Assembly (NCBI GenBank): GCA_947501265.1
Contig: CANMVY010000014.1
Span: forward strand, 1-53,153
From: Bacteroidota bacterium
GTDB taxonomy: Bacteria > Bacteroidota > Bacteroidia > UBA7662 > CANHCV01
Length of the DNA stretch: 53,153 bases
Direction of reading: 5' to 3'
In this document: positions 17,372-26,144 of the stretch, piece by piece
Layout of the letters: each line of letters starts with the position of its first letter
Numbering within the stretch: the stretch's first letter is position 1
Program-made: the position numbers and the translations under genes
Notes under the pieces: model-generated
The model's input: the letters and a program-made list of their open reading frames with translations, nothing else
The model's database searches: none
Told to the model about the DNA's origin: nothing

Positions 17372-19093
17372 TTACCTTCCCATTGAAACCAAAAATTCTT
17401 CGTTGCTGAGGGTGCCTTTCATTTGTGACAACAAGAATTCCATGGCTTCGGTGTTGCTCATGTCGTTCAAGTGGTTGCGAAGGATGTACATGCGCTGCAG
17501 CACTTCTTTTCGGTGCAACAAATCGTCGCGGCGGGTAGAAGAAGTCATCACATCGATGGCCGGATAGATGCGGCGGTTGGACAGTTTTCGGTCGAGCTGC
17601 AATTCCATGTTTCCGGTTCCTTTGAACTCCTCGAAAATCACTTCATCCATTTTACTTCCGGTATCGATCAAAGCGGTTGCGATGATGGTTAGGGATCCAC
17701 CGTTTTCGATGTTTCGAGCAGCGCCGAAAAATCGTTTGGGTTTGTGCAAAGCATTGGCGTCAACACCACCGGAAAGAATTTTTCCAGAAGCAGGAGCAAC
17801 GGTGTTGTAAGCCCGCGCCAAACGCGTAATGGAGTCCAAAAGAATCACTACATCGTGTCCGCTTTCCACCATTCTTTTGGCTTTTTCGAGCACCATGCTG
17901 GCCACTTTTACGTGTTTATCGGCCGGTTCGTCGAAGGTAGAAGCAATAACTTCGCCTTTAACGCTTCGGGCCATATCGGTTACTTCTTCTGGGCGTTCGT
18001 CGATAAGAAGAACAATCATGTAGGTTTCGGGATGGTTGCGGGCAATGGCGTTGGCCACGCTTTTTAGAAGCATGGTTTTACCCGTTTTGGGTTGAGCCAC
18101 AATGAGTCCGCGCTGCCCTTTTCCGATGGGAGAAAAGAGATCAAGAATGCGACAAGAATAATCATTAGCTTGATCTGCAAGGTTGAATTTCTCGTCGGGG
18201 AAAACCGGGGTTAAATAATCGAAAGGAACACGTTCCCGCACTTCCTTAGGGTTTTTTCCGTTGATGCTATCTACACGCACCAAGGCAAAATAACGTTCTC
18301 CTTCTTTGGGTGGACGCAAAGAGCCCACCACGGTATCGCCTGTTTTTAGGCCATAACTGCGAATTTGGTTGGGAGAAACGTACACATCGTCGGGGGAGGT
18401 GAGGTAATTGTAATCGGAGGAACGCATGAATCCGTAGCCTTCCGACATGATTTCCACCACGCCTTCGTGCATGATGAGGTTATCGAAATTGTATTGATCA
18501 AGGGCGTGATTTTTGGGCCCATTGTTGCGTTGAGGATGTTGATGTTGGTGGTGCGGTTGCGGTCTCGACTCGGGATTATTTTCCGTTGGGTTCTGATCGG
18601 TTTTGGGTTCTTGTTGTTTGCCTTCAGGACGTGGGGAAAATCCTCGGTTTTCCCGATTTTCTTGCGGTTTCCGCTCTTCAAATTTGGGAGAATCGGAAGG
18701 GTTCCTGGGGCGTTTTTCGAATCGATTGGGGCGTTTTTCTGGATTTTCTTCGGAAGAAGATGTTATCTCAGGAGACGTTGCCACTGGAGCTGGTTCTTCA
18801 GAAACGGGAGCAGCAGCAACGGGTTCATCGGCCTTTTCCAATCGACGTCTTTTCGATTTGTTTTCTGCTTCCACTGCAGGTTTTTCATCTGAAAAAAGAC
18901 TGGGTTTTTCTTCTTTGGAAAAACGTGAACGTTTGGGCTTTTCTACAGCGGGTGCTGGAGTTGTAGCTTGGTTTCCAGCAATGGCGTTAATCAAAGCATC
19001 TTTTTTAAGAGAGAAGAAATTCTCCATCTTCAATTCATCCGCAATGATTCTCAAATCTTTGAGAGATTTCGCTTTTAAATCATCTAAATTCAA
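17372..19093 (-). CDS. rho: Transcription termination factor Rho with a long disordered insert
   Basis: Hexameric RNA-dependent ATPase that ends transcription. The 573-residue protein has an N-terminal SAP-like helical domain (1-40), then about 155 residues of low-complexity, charged Pro/Glu/Lys/Asn/Gln/His-rich sequence (43-198), the cold-shock-type RNA-binding domain (about 203-285, with [12 protein letters not shown] and [10 protein letters not shown]), and the ATPase core: Walker A AQPKTGKT (333-340), Walker B VVILLD (415-420), Q-loop [10 protein letters not shown] and R-loop FKGTGNMEL. The start is a TTG at 19093; no in-frame ATG, GTG or TTG lies between it and an upstream stop. E. coli Rho is about 419 residues, so the difference is the insert. 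Such inserts are usual in Bacteroidota. Confidence 0.95.
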   Translation of the reverse strand: MNLDDLKAKSLKDLRIIADELKMENFFSLKKDALINAIAGNQATTPAPAVEKPKRSRFSKEEKPSLFSDEKPAVEAENKSKRRRLEKADEPVAAAPVSEEPAPVATSPEITSSSEENPEKRPNRFEKRPRNPSDSPKFEERKPQENRENRGFSPRPEGKQQEPKTDQNPTENNPESRPQPHHQHQHPQRNNGPKNHALDQYNFDNLIMHEGVVEIMSEGYGFMRSSDYNYLTSPDDVYVSPNQIRSYGLKTGDTVVGSLRPPKEGERYFALVRVDSINGKNPKEVRERVPFDYLTPVFPDEKFNLADQANDYSCRILDLFSPIGKGQRGLIVAQPKTGKTMLLKSVANAIARNHPETYMIVLLIDERPEEVTDMARSVKGEVIASTFDEPADKHVKVASMVLEKAKRMVESGHDVVILLDSITRLARAYNTVAPASGKILSGGVDANALHKPKRFFGAARNIENGGSLTIIATALIDTGSKMDEVIFEEFKGTGNMELQLDRKLSNRRIYPAIDVMTSSTRRDDLLHRKEVLQRMYILRNHLNDMSNTEAMEFLLSQMKGTLSNEEFLVSMGR

Positions 19094-19242
19094 TCCAAAA
19101 AATTTTAGGAGTAGGTCAAAAACAAGAAATTAACTGATGGAAGGACTCCAAAAGAAATGCGCTGAAAAGGGCGCTTGGAGAAATCCGACATGCAATGATA
19201 CAACCGAAAACGGAAATTCGACCAATATTGACAAAAATCTTT

Positions 19243-20358
19243 TTAAAAAGCTTCATTCACACGTACATACCATCCAGAACCGCCATCTCTGTTGATGGCA
19301 TAATCCAATCGAAGGATGGTTCGACTTCCTTCGGAGACCTTGTACCGAAGTCCAATTCCCCCTGCAATTTTCCAAGGGGAATCGTTAAAGTTTTTCCACG
19401 TTGAGCCCACTTGACCAGCCGATGCAAAAGCTTGAAAACCAAATTGATTGGGGAAGGTATGACGAATTTCCGCTTGGGCTGCTGCATAGGAATAATCCCG
19501 GTAACGGCCGCGGAAATAGCCGCGAAGAATTCGATCGCCACCCAAGGTGGGAATAAATTGGAAAGCGGCACCCTTGGAGGTTTGATCCAAGTAAAGCTGG
19601 GTAGCCAGGATGGTTTTGGTGTTGGAGAGGGGAGTAGCCCAGCGGAGGTCGGTTCGGATGCGGGTGAAAGGATGGGTGTTTGCCCCGTTGTTGGCAGCGT
19701 TGAGGGTTTGAACTTCCCAAAAAATACCGCTACTTTGAACGAATTGATGATCGCGGGTATCGATGGTACTGCTGATGCCAAACACAAGGTTTTTACTGCC
19801 TTCAGCTCCTGGAGCGGTGCGATTGGCCAAAGCCCCATTTCCGGAAATGACCGAAATATTCCTTAAATCGTAGTACCAGCCAATTCCTCCCAAATAACAA
19901 TTTTTTCGCCATTGCCATTGCGCTTGTTGGAACCAAAAAGCGCGTTGAAATCGAAACGTTTCCAAATCGGATTCTCGTTGATTTCCGCCGATGCCATAGT
20001 ATTTGTCGTAAAAATCATCCACATTGATATTTCCACGTAGAAAGATTTTCCCTTTAGCGAACAGAAGATGGTGATTCAACTCCAATAAGGTCTGTTTTTT
20101 AGTGGTATGAATAAGAGAAAGGTAAACGGTTGAAAATCTTTTTTTGGTCGAATCAACGTATTCGATAGGGTTGAATCGATACAAGGTACCCAAACCGAAT
20201 GCTGCCCCATTTTCTGGCGTGCGGTAGAAAACCGGTGTCGGGAAAATGTGCAAACTGTCGGGTGCAGGAAGCCATTTTGGGTAAGGAAAAAACCCTTGGG
20301 CAAATCCAAAAAGAGGAAACAATAAAACCAAGAATAAGGAGCAAAATCTTATGCCCAT
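19243..20358 (-). CDS. BamA/TamA-type outer-membrane beta-barrel protein
   Basis: A 371-residue protein with a signal peptide (MGIRFCSLFLVLLFPLFGFAQG) and a C-terminal half resembling the Omp85 surface-antigen barrel: alternating amphipathic strands, GGDRILRGYFRGRYRDYSYAAAQAE (the conserved G-G-x-x-x-L-R-G-Y/F signature in parts), FASAGQVGS, and GIGLRYKVSEGSRTILRLDYA. No POTRA domains fit ahead of the barrel, so it is a short member without the usual periplasmic arm. It starts at ATG 20358, overlapping the radical SAM stop by 10 bp. Role and partner are unknown. Confidence 0.78.
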   Translation of the reverse strand: MGIRFCSLFLVLLFPLFGFAQGFFPYPKWLPAPDSLHIFPTPVFYRTPENGAAFGLGTLYRFNPIEYVDSTKKRFSTVYLSLIHTTKKQTLLELNHHLLFAKGKIFLRGNINVDDFYDKYYGIGGNQRESDLETFRFQRAFWFQQAQWQWRKNCYLGGIGWYYDLRNISVISGNGALANRTAPGAEGSKNLVFGISSTIDTRDHQFVQSSGIFWEVQTLNAANNGANTHPFTRIRTDLRWATPLSNTKTILATQLYLDQTSKGAAFQFIPTLGGDRILRGYFRGRYRDYSYAAAQAEIRHTFPNQFGFQAFASAGQVGSTWKNFNDSPWKIAGGIGLRYKVSEGSRTILRLDYAINRDGGSGWYVRVNEAF

Positions 20359-21368
20359 ACCTTGGTTCCTTCCGTGCAATTGGTGCAAATGTCGATTTCT
20401 GATCGGGACTTGATGATGGATTTTCGGAAAGACCTATAGGAACTTCCTTTCCATACTTCTTTGAAGGTGTTGTTTTTTACTTGTCCTAATTTGTGGCTTG
20501 CATCTTTATCGAAACAACAGGGAACAACCCAACCGTCCCAGGTAATTACCGCACTGTGCCAAAGCCGCCAACAATGATTGATGAGGGTATTTTTGATGGA
20601 ATACGAACCGTCCTTGTTTTTTCGATATCGGCTAAACTTTTCATTTTTTGGAATGAGGGGGGAGCCGTGTTGATAATCGTAAATTTGGGCTGTTTTAAAC
20701 TTCACTTCATCCACGCCCAACGAATTTGCCAGTTGAATAACTTCTTCCATTTGGTGTTCGTTGGGGCCCACCACCAGGAATTGAAAAATAATGGTTGGGG
20801 TGGTGGATTGAAGCTTTTTCCGAGCTTGAATAAGGTTTTTAGTTCCTTCGATCACTTGAGAAAGGTTTCCTTCTTTACGGTATTGTTCGTACACGTCTTG
20901 GGTGGTTCCATCGATGGAAATGATACAACGATCGAGGCCACTTTGAACGGTTTTTTCCGCAGTTTCGGGGTCGAAAAAGTGGGCATTGGTGGAGGTGGCG
21001 ATGTAAACGCCTTTTTGATGCGCTTTGCGAATCATTTCCAACAGTTGTTTGTTCAAAAATGGTTCTCCTTGAAAGTAAAAAATGAGGTAAGAAAGTGTTG
21101 GGGCGAGCTCCTGAAGCACGGTATCGAAAAAATCGGACTTTAAATTGCCCTGGTCTCGGGTAAAGGAACGAAGTCCGCTTGGGCATTCAGGGCAACGTAG
21201 GTTGCAAGCCGTGGTGGGTTCGATGGAAATGGAAATGGGGCTTCCCCAATGAACGGTTTTTTTAAGGGCTTTGGAAAGCAGGTAGGAAAAGACCACGAGG
21301 AACATGTTCCAAACACGCCGTGGAGTTTGTTTGGAAATCCACCGAATTGAATCTTTCCAATTTTTCAC
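20349..21368 (-). CDS. Radical SAM/SPASM-domain protein
   Basis: A 339-residue radical SAM enzyme. The [4Fe-4S] motif CNLRCPEC (CxxxCxxC) follows SISIEPTTA near residue 47, with downstream TIM-barrel features FYFQGEPFLN and CIISIDGTTQDVYEQYR. Near the C-terminus a SPASM-type cluster region appears: DGWVVPCCFDKD, LGQVKNNTFKEVWKGSSYRSFR and a final CTNC. The substrate is unknown; relatives modify peptides or cell-envelope precursors. The GTG at 21368 is chosen because a -7-like element (TACCTTTA) ends 4 nt upstream; the alternative is ATG 21305. A longer frame to 21545 would lie inside the divergent gene. It is cotranscribed with the outer-membrane barrel gene. Confidence 0.85.
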   Translation of the reverse strand: MKNWKDSIRWISKQTPRRVWNMFLVVFSYLLSKALKKTVHWGSPISISIEPTTACNLRCPECPSGLRSFTRDQGNLKSDFFDTVLQELAPTLSYLIFYFQGEPFLNKQLLEMIRKAHQKGVYIATSTNAHFFDPETAEKTVQSGLDRCIISIDGTTQDVYEQYRKEGNLSQVIEGTKNLIQARKKLQSTTPTIIFQFLVVGPNEHQMEEVIQLANSLGVDEVKFKTAQIYDYQHGSPLIPKNEKFSRYRKNKDGSYSIKNTLINHCWRLWHSAVITWDGWVVPCCFDKDASHKLGQVKNNTFKEVWKGSSYRSFRKSIIKSRSEIDICTNCTEGTKVWA

Positions 21369-21372
21369 CCGG

Positions 21373-21412
21373 TAAAGGTACAATGGGAAACCCTGAAAAA
21401 TTTGTTTCTTTG
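21373..21412. promoter_or_regulatory. Compact divergent promoter pair
   Basis: Two -7-like elements lie back to back: TACCTTTA on the minus strand (21373-21380), 4 nt before GTG 21368, and TTTCTTTG on the plus strand (21405-21412), 4 nt before GTG 21417. Each is one base off TAnnTTTG. The whole divergent intergenic region is only 48 bp. Confidence 0.42.
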
Positions 21413-21416
21413 CAAA

Positions 21417-22280
21417 GTGAAACGCATCTTGTTTTTCGGAATGATGTTTTGGGTTTTGGGCGTTTCCGCCCAAACCGTCGATTCTTCTAGGGTGGATTCC
21501 TTGGCGGTAGTGGATTCCTTGGCAACTATTGATAGTGTTCAACAAGAAAAGGTTCAGGATACATTGTTGGAGCCGCGTTATTGGGATTCGAAGGAGAAGA
21601 GGACGGAAGTTAAGGCTGTTCGGATTCCTCCGGGTGACCGTACGGGATATTTTGTTTGGGCTTTGCTATCGCTTTTATTGGGGGTTATTGGGTATTGGTT
21701 GAATGAAGTGTATTTCAATAAAATAGGATATTCATTGATCAATGTTCGGTTTGCCGAGGAGTTTTTCAGGGATTACAAAAAACGATTGTCGGTTGGGTTA
21801 TTGAATTTGGATTTGAGTTGGGTGATTGGTTTTTCTATTTGGATCGATTATTTTTTAATTTCAAGAGGCATTGAATTTCCATTGGTGGCTCTGGTAGGAA
21901 TCGTTGGGGGCGTTTATTGGATGAAGCGTCAGTGGATTTGGATATTAGGGAAAGTGACGAGGATGGACGATACGGGGGAGTATTATTTGTTTTCATTGTT
22001 CAATTATTTTCGATGGATTGCGCCCTTATTGGGAGTTTTGTCCTTGTTTTTGGTGTTTTTCAATCAGGAAAAATGGATGAATTGGGGTGGGATTCGATTG
22101 GAGGAAATGATTTTTTGGGCGATACCGTTTTTTTGGGCTATTTCCTTTGTTTTTAGGTTGTTTCGGGTTTTGTTTCGGTTTACCTCGAAAGGAGTTGGTG
22201 TTTTCTTGCGTTTTCTTTTTTACTTTTGCGTTTTGGAAATTATTCCAACTTTGGTTTTGATTAAATGGTTTTGGAGATGA
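21417..22280 (+). CDS. DUF4271 family integral membrane protein
   Basis: A 287-residue protein starting at GTG 21417 with a signal-like hydrophobic N-terminus (...MMFWVLGVSAQ), a Ser/Asp/Val-rich linker and about seven hydrophobic helices from residue 75 to the end. The pattern (Y...DRTGYFVWALLSLLL; RFAEEFFRDYKKRLSVGLLNLDLSWVIG; final FCVLEIIPTLVLIKWF) matches the Bacteroidota DUF4271 family, which commonly sits next to hemD. Function is unknown. An in-frame TTG at 21402 is less likely because it lies before the candidate promoter. Its stop overlaps the hemD ATG as ATGA, which indicates translational coupling. Confidence 0.85.
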   Translation: MKRILFFGMMFWVLGVSAQTVDSSRVDSLAVVDSLATIDSVQQEKVQDTLLEPRYWDSKEKRTEVKAVRIPPGDRTGYFVWALLSLLLGVIGYWLNEVYFNKIGYSLINVRFAEEFFRDYKKRLSVGLLNLDLSWVIGFSIWIDYFLISRGIEFPLVALVGIVGGVYWMKRQWIWILGKVTRMDDTGEYYLFSLFNYFRWIAPLLGVLSLFLVFFNQEKWMNWGGIRLEEMIFWAIPFFWAISFVFRLFRVLFRFTSKGVGVFLRFLFYFCVLEIIPTLVLIKWFWR

Positions 22281-23029
22281 GTAAACCGAATCCGGTTCGC
22301 AGCGTATTAATTGCCCAACCTGCACCTGAAGCAGCGAATCCCTATCAGGGAATCATCGATCGCTTCAAGTTGAAGGTCGATTTTCGGGCATTTCACCACG
22401 TTGAAGGGATTTCAGCGAAAGATTTTCGGAAGCAGAAGATTGAGATTAAGGATTACAATGCCATTGTATTTACGAGTAAGAATTCTATCGATCATTTCTT
22501 TCGTTTGTGTGGCGAGGCCAAACACGAAATGCCCATTGACGCGAAATATTTCTGTACGAGTGAAGCCATTGCGCTGTACATGCAGAAGTACATTCAGATG
22601 CGGAAGCGCAAAGTATTTTTTGGCAAGGGAAGTTTAAACGACATCCTTCCATACTTTCAACGACACAAGGCAGAGAAATTTTTAATGCCGGTTTCGGAAC
22701 AATCGTTGAGCGACTTCAATGTAACGTTCGAAACGGCTGGAATTGAATTAACCAAGGCCATCATGTTTAAAACCGCCATCAGCGATTTGAGCGATTTGGC
22801 GGATGTGAAATACGACGTTCTTTGTTTTTTTAGTCCTACCGGAATTGAATCTTTGTTTAAGAATTTTCCAGATTTTAAACAAGAGAAAACAAGAATTGCA
22901 GTATTTGGCCCAACCACCCGTAAGTCTGCAGAAGATAACCAATTGGTCGTTAACATTTACGCTCCAGAGCCCGGTGTTCCGAGCATGGCGAAAGCCATTG
23001 AAAATTACATCCTTTCTTTAGGGAAGTAA
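22277..23029 (+). CDS. hemD: Uroporphyrinogen-III synthase
   Basis: A 250-residue enzyme that closes hydroxymethylbilane to uroporphyrinogen III in tetrapyrrole synthesis. It has the family's two-lobed pattern: VRSVLIAQPAP at the N-terminus, YNAIVFTSKNSIDHFF in lobe one, KAEKFLMPVSEQSLSDFNVTF in lobe two, then YDVLCFFSPTGIESLFKNFP and TRIAVFGPTTRKSAEDN and the closing PSMAKAIENYIL. The ATG at 22277 (ATGA with the DUF4271 stop) is preferred over ATG 22265. No other heme genes are in the window. hemD diverges strongly in sequence between lineages, and the match here is by motif pattern. Confidence 0.9.
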   Translation: MSKPNPVRSVLIAQPAPEAANPYQGIIDRFKLKVDFRAFHHVEGISAKDFRKQKIEIKDYNAIVFTSKNSIDHFFRLCGEAKHEMPIDAKYFCTSEAIALYMQKYIQMRKRKVFFGKGSLNDILPYFQRHKAEKFLMPVSEQSLSDFNVTFETAGIELTKAIMFKTAISDLSDLADVKYDVLCFFSPTGIESLFKNFPDFKQEKTRIAVFGPTTRKSAEDNQLVVNIYAPEPGVPSMAKAIENYILSLGK

Positions 23030-23082
23030 GGCAAATTTTCAGAAAAAATCTTTCCACTTTTTTTTCTATCAGGAAAATCCTC

Positions 23083-23090
23083 TATCTTAG
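23083..23090 (+). promoter_or_regulatory. -7 element of the T9SS core operon
   Basis: TATCTTAG, one base off TAnnTTTG, 27 nt upstream of the ATG at 23118, with a T-rich block at 23055-23067 in the -33 region. It probably drives the PorP/SprF-type gene and perhaps the gld genes after it. Confidence 0.45.
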
Positions 23091-23117
23091 CACACCTTCC
23101 AACTAAAGAAAAACCAA

Positions 23118-24071
23118 ATGAGAAAGGTTACCCTCCTCTTATTCGTTGCTATTGTTTCCATGATTTCTACTGTGGGTTTCGCCCAACAGGATTGGAAATT
23201 CAATCAATATGCCCTAAATGGCATGGGTTTTAATCCGGCCTACACCGGTTTAGGAACCAACATTTCCGCCACAGGTTTGTACCACAACCAATACATGGGT
23301 TTAGCAGATTTTAACCCCACCTCCAGAAATTTTAACATTCACTCCAAAGTAAATAAAGTAAAAGGAGGTTTAGGATTGAATATTTTGGACGATGAATACG
23401 GTTTAGAAAAGTTTACCGGGGTTTATTTGTCGTATGCTTATCATAAGGACAATGTTTTACCATTTGAAGGAACGCTTTCTGCTGGAATTAGTGTTGGAAT
23501 GCTTCAAATTTCGAGTCAATTGAGCAAATTAAATCCTAGAACTAATCCTGATCCGATTTTAGTAACTTCAGATATCAGTGGTTTTGGCTTAGATGTTAAT
23601 GCAGGATTGTTGTTTACTGCTCCCAATTATTATGTTGGAATATCTGCAACCCACCTTACCAATCCAAACGTAGAATTGCAAAACAATGCTTCTGTGAATA
23701 TGCAACCCCACCTTTTTATTACCGGTGGATATACGTACAAACTGAATGAAAAAATTAATTTAATGCCCTCCGTGCTGATCAAGTCAATTGTGAAAAAATC
23801 CCAATTTGATTTTTCGACCATTGGGATGTATTCCAACAAATATTGGGGTGGATTTGGGTATTCCACTTCCGATGCAATTTATCTGTTGGCTGGAGGCTAT
23901 TTAAAAGGAAATCAATCAGATGGAGGATTGAAATTAGGAGTTTCTTACGGTGCTACCATGAATAAGTTGGGCAGCATTGGAGGCCGAAACAGCGTTGAAG
24001 CGATGTTGGGCTACAACTTCAAAATTCAAATTCCTGTTAAAATTCCACCAACCGACCCCATATTTCATTGA
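23118..24071 (+). CDS. PorP/SprF-type T9SS outer-membrane protein
   Basis: A 317-residue outer-membrane beta-barrel of the PorP/SprF family, needed for type IX secretion and for surface delivery of gliding adhesins. It has a signal peptide (residues 1-22, ...VGFAQQ), the family-typical start of the mature chain (NQYALNGMGFNPAYTG ... HNQYMGL), NIHSKVNKVKGGLGLNILDDEYG and later strands ending GYNFKIQI. Its place directly upstream of gldK matches the porP-porK-porL-porM-porN order of Porphyromonas. Several PorP-like paralogues usually exist per genome, so equivalence to PorP itself rests on this order. Confidence 0.9.
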   Translation: MRKVTLLLFVAIVSMISTVGFAQQDWKFNQYALNGMGFNPAYTGLGTNISATGLYHNQYMGLADFNPTSRNFNIHSKVNKVKGGLGLNILDDEYGLEKFTGVYLSYAYHKDNVLPFEGTLSAGISVGMLQISSQLSKLNPRTNPDPILVTSDISGFGLDVNAGLLFTAPNYYVGISATHLTNPNVELQNNASVNMQPHLFITGGYTYKLNEKINLMPSVLIKSIVKKSQFDFSTIGMYSNKYWGGFGYSTSDAIYLLAGGYLKGNQSDGGLKLGVSYGATMNKLGSIGGRNSVEAMLGYNFKIQIPVKIPPTDPIFH

Positions 24072-24144
24072 TAGTTGGAGTTTTTGTTTTGTATTTTTCC
24101 ACTCTGTTAAAAACATCGATCACTAGTAGTTGTAAATGATACTT

Positions 24145-25389
24145 ATGAAGAGACTTGCTCTTTTTTCTTTAACGCTTTTCGGCATGGTTGCCTTAAGCAG
24201 TTGTGGTGGCTCCGGAAATGGTGAGCTTATCGGGGTACAAGGTCGTGAGGCCTACTTCCCAGGAGAACCTTATGGAATGGTATTTATTCCACAAGGAAAT
24301 TTCCAGGCTGGGCAAAGCGATCAGGACGTGATGTTCTCGCTCAATGCGCCAACCAAAACCGTTTCTGTAGGAGCATTCTACATGGATGAAACGGAAATTA
24401 CCAATAATGAATACCGTCAGTTCGTTCAGTGGGTAGCAGATTCTATCGCTCACACCAAATTGAACCATATCAAAGAAGGTCCTGCTGGTGAAAAGTTCAT
24501 CGATTGGGAACAAGAAATCAAGTGGAACGATGAGGCTTTGAAGGACATGTTTTACACTGGTGATGATCAAGTTTTTGGTAAACAGGAATTGGATGTTCGT
24601 AAATTGACCTATTTGTACCAGTGGTACGATTTGAACAATGCAGCTCACAATAAAGACGTAAGCGCAAAACGCAACAAATTCATTGTTCGCGATTCGGTTT
24701 ACGTTTATCCTGATACCCTTTGTTGGACTCGCGATTTCGCTTATAGCTACAACGAGCCCATGACTCAGAATTATTACAGCCACCCAGCTTACGACGATTA
24801 TCCTGTAGTTGGTGTAAACTGGAATCAAGCGAATGCTTTCTGCTCTTGGAGAACCGATTACGTGAATACGTTCCGTCGCGCAAACAAAGAGGTTGAAGCT
24901 CCACCGTACCACTTGCCAACCGAATGGCAATTTGAGTACGCTGCTCGTGGTGGTTTGAATACATCTCCTTATCCTTGGGGTGGTCCTTACATCCGTAACG
25001 ATAAAGGATGTTTCTTGGCCAACTTCAAACCCGGTCGTGGTAACTATACCGATGATGGAGGTCACTACACCGTTAAAGTATACAGCTACAATCCTAACGA
25101 TTTCGGACTTTACAACATGTCTGGTAACGTTGCTGAATGGACCCTTACTTCTTATGAAGAATCTGTTTACAGCACCGTTCACGATATGAATCCAGATTTC
25201 CGTTACCAGCGCAAAAAAGGAGACGACATTGTTCGAACTCGTAAAGTTATTCGCGGTGGATCTTGGAAAGATGCTGCTCACATGTTGCGTGTTTCTACCC
25301 GCGACTTTGAATACCAAGACACTTCCAAAAGTTACATTGGCTTCCGTTGTATCCAAGATTTCTTGGGACGTTCCATGGAAGATTTTTAA
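24145..25389 (+). CDS. gldK: T9SS/gliding lipoprotein GldK
   Basis: Outer-membrane lipoprotein that forms the periplasmic ring of the T9SS with GldN. The 414-residue protein has a lipoprotein signal (ALSSC) and an FGE/sulfatase-modifying-factor fold: GMVFIPQGNFQAGQSDQD, FYMDETEITNNEYRQFVQWV, YPVVGVNWNQANAFCSWR, LPTEWQFEYAARGGLN, NMSGNVAEWT and IRGGSWKDAAHMLRVSTRDF ... GFRC. Despite the fold, GldK is structural, not a formylglycine-generating enzyme. ATG 24145 is preferred over ATG 24136 because it sits at the basic start of the signal peptide. Codon use (CGT for Arg) suggests high expression. Confidence 0.96.
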   Translation: MKRLALFSLTLFGMVALSSCGGSGNGELIGVQGREAYFPGEPYGMVFIPQGNFQAGQSDQDVMFSLNAPTKTVSVGAFYMDETEITNNEYRQFVQWVADSIAHTKLNHIKEGPAGEKFIDWEQEIKWNDEALKDMFYTGDDQVFGKQELDVRKLTYLYQWYDLNNAAHNKDVSAKRNKFIVRDSVYVYPDTLCWTRDFAYSYNEPMTQNYYSHPAYDDYPVVGVNWNQANAFCSWRTDYVNTFRRANKEVEAPPYHLPTEWQFEYAARGGLNTSPYPWGGPYIRNDKGCFLANFKPGRGNYTDDGGHYTVKVYSYNPNDFGLYNMSGNVAEWTLTSYEESVYSTVHDMNPDFRYQRKKGDDIVRTRKVIRGGSWKDAAHMLRVSTRDFEYQDTSKSYIGFRCIQDFLGRSMEDF

Positions 25390-25442
25390 TCAGATCAAAT
25401 TAGGTAAAAAAATAAAAAGTAAAACATTTAAAACACAAAACT

Positions 25443-26105
25443 ATGTCAGGTGGTAATTTCATGACTTCCAAAAAAGGAAAAACAATCTTAGGTTATGCAT
25501 ATGCCTGGGGTGCTGCGGTAGTAATCTTAGGTGCCTTGTTCAAAATCATGCACTGGAAAGGCGCTTCTGAAATGTTAATTATTGGTATGGGTACTGAGGC
25601 GGTTATCTTCTTCGTTTCTGCTTTCGAGCCTGTACACATGGAAATCGATTGGTCTTTGGTTTATCCAGAATTGAAAGGTTCTGGCGCAGACCCAACCAAA
25701 AAATCAAAATCAGTAACTGAGCAATTGGATGACATGCTTGGCAAGTCTAAGGTTGGAACTGAATTGATCGATTCTTTAGGTAAAGGAATGACCAACTTGA
25801 GCGATACCGTTGGAAAAATGTCAAAATTGGGTGATGCTTCTGTAGCTACTCAAGAATTCTCAACCAACGTTAAAACTGCTGCAGGTTCTGTTTCAGCTTT
25901 CAACAACATTACCGTTGAAGCAGGTGGAAAAATCTCTGAAATGACCAAAGCATACGGTGGCGTGGCCAATTCTATCGCTACTTTGAACGCTGCTGCTGCT
26001 GATGCAGAAGTGTACAAAGCAGAGTTGAGCAAGTTGACTTCTAACTTGAAGAACTTGAACAACATCTACGGTGGTATGTTGTCTGCAATGACCGGTAACA
26101 AATAA
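25443..26105 (+). CDS. gldL: T9SS/gliding motor subunit GldL
   Basis: Inner-membrane motor stator-like subunit that, with GldM, converts proton motive force to movement. In 220 residues there are two transmembrane helices (about 14-33 and 41-60) with the key charged pattern (AYAWGAAVVILGALFKIMHW, EMLIIGMGTEAVIFFVSAFEP; the Glu is the proposed proton-coupling residue), followed by a long cytoplasmic helical tail with repeated Gly/Ser/Ala turns. It is separated from gldK by 53 bp and from gldM by 39 bp, with no terminator in between. Confidence 0.95.
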   Translation: MSGGNFMTSKKGKTILGYAYAWGAAVVILGALFKIMHWKGASEMLIIGMGTEAVIFFVSAFEPVHMEIDWSLVYPELKGSGADPTKKSKSVTEQLDDMLGKSKVGTELIDSLGKGMTNLSDTVGKMSKLGDASVATQEFSTNVKTAAGSVSAFNNITVEAGGKISEMTKAYGGVANSIATLNAAAADAEVYKAELSKLTSNLKNLNNIYGGMLSAMTGNK

Positions 26106-26144
26106 TTTTAGTCCAACACATTTTAATCAAATAAACTTGTAACT

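Noticed and set aside
18365-18892. A 175-codon plus-strand open frame opposite the Rho insert
   Set aside because: It mirrors the low-complexity Pro/Glu/Lys/Arg insert of Rho and is extremely rich in Phe/Gly/Val/Arg; no promoter or family match was seen.
24193-25356. A 387-codon open frame antisense to gldK
   Set aside because: It lies wholly within gldK, has no domain signature or signal peptide, and its composition is that expected of the complement of a CGT/GGT-rich coding sequence.
24145-25389. GldK as an active formylglycine-generating enzyme
   Set aside because: The fold is shared, but GldK is an established T9SS ring lipoprotein, it sits in the gldK-L-M-N order, and no sulfatase gene is present.
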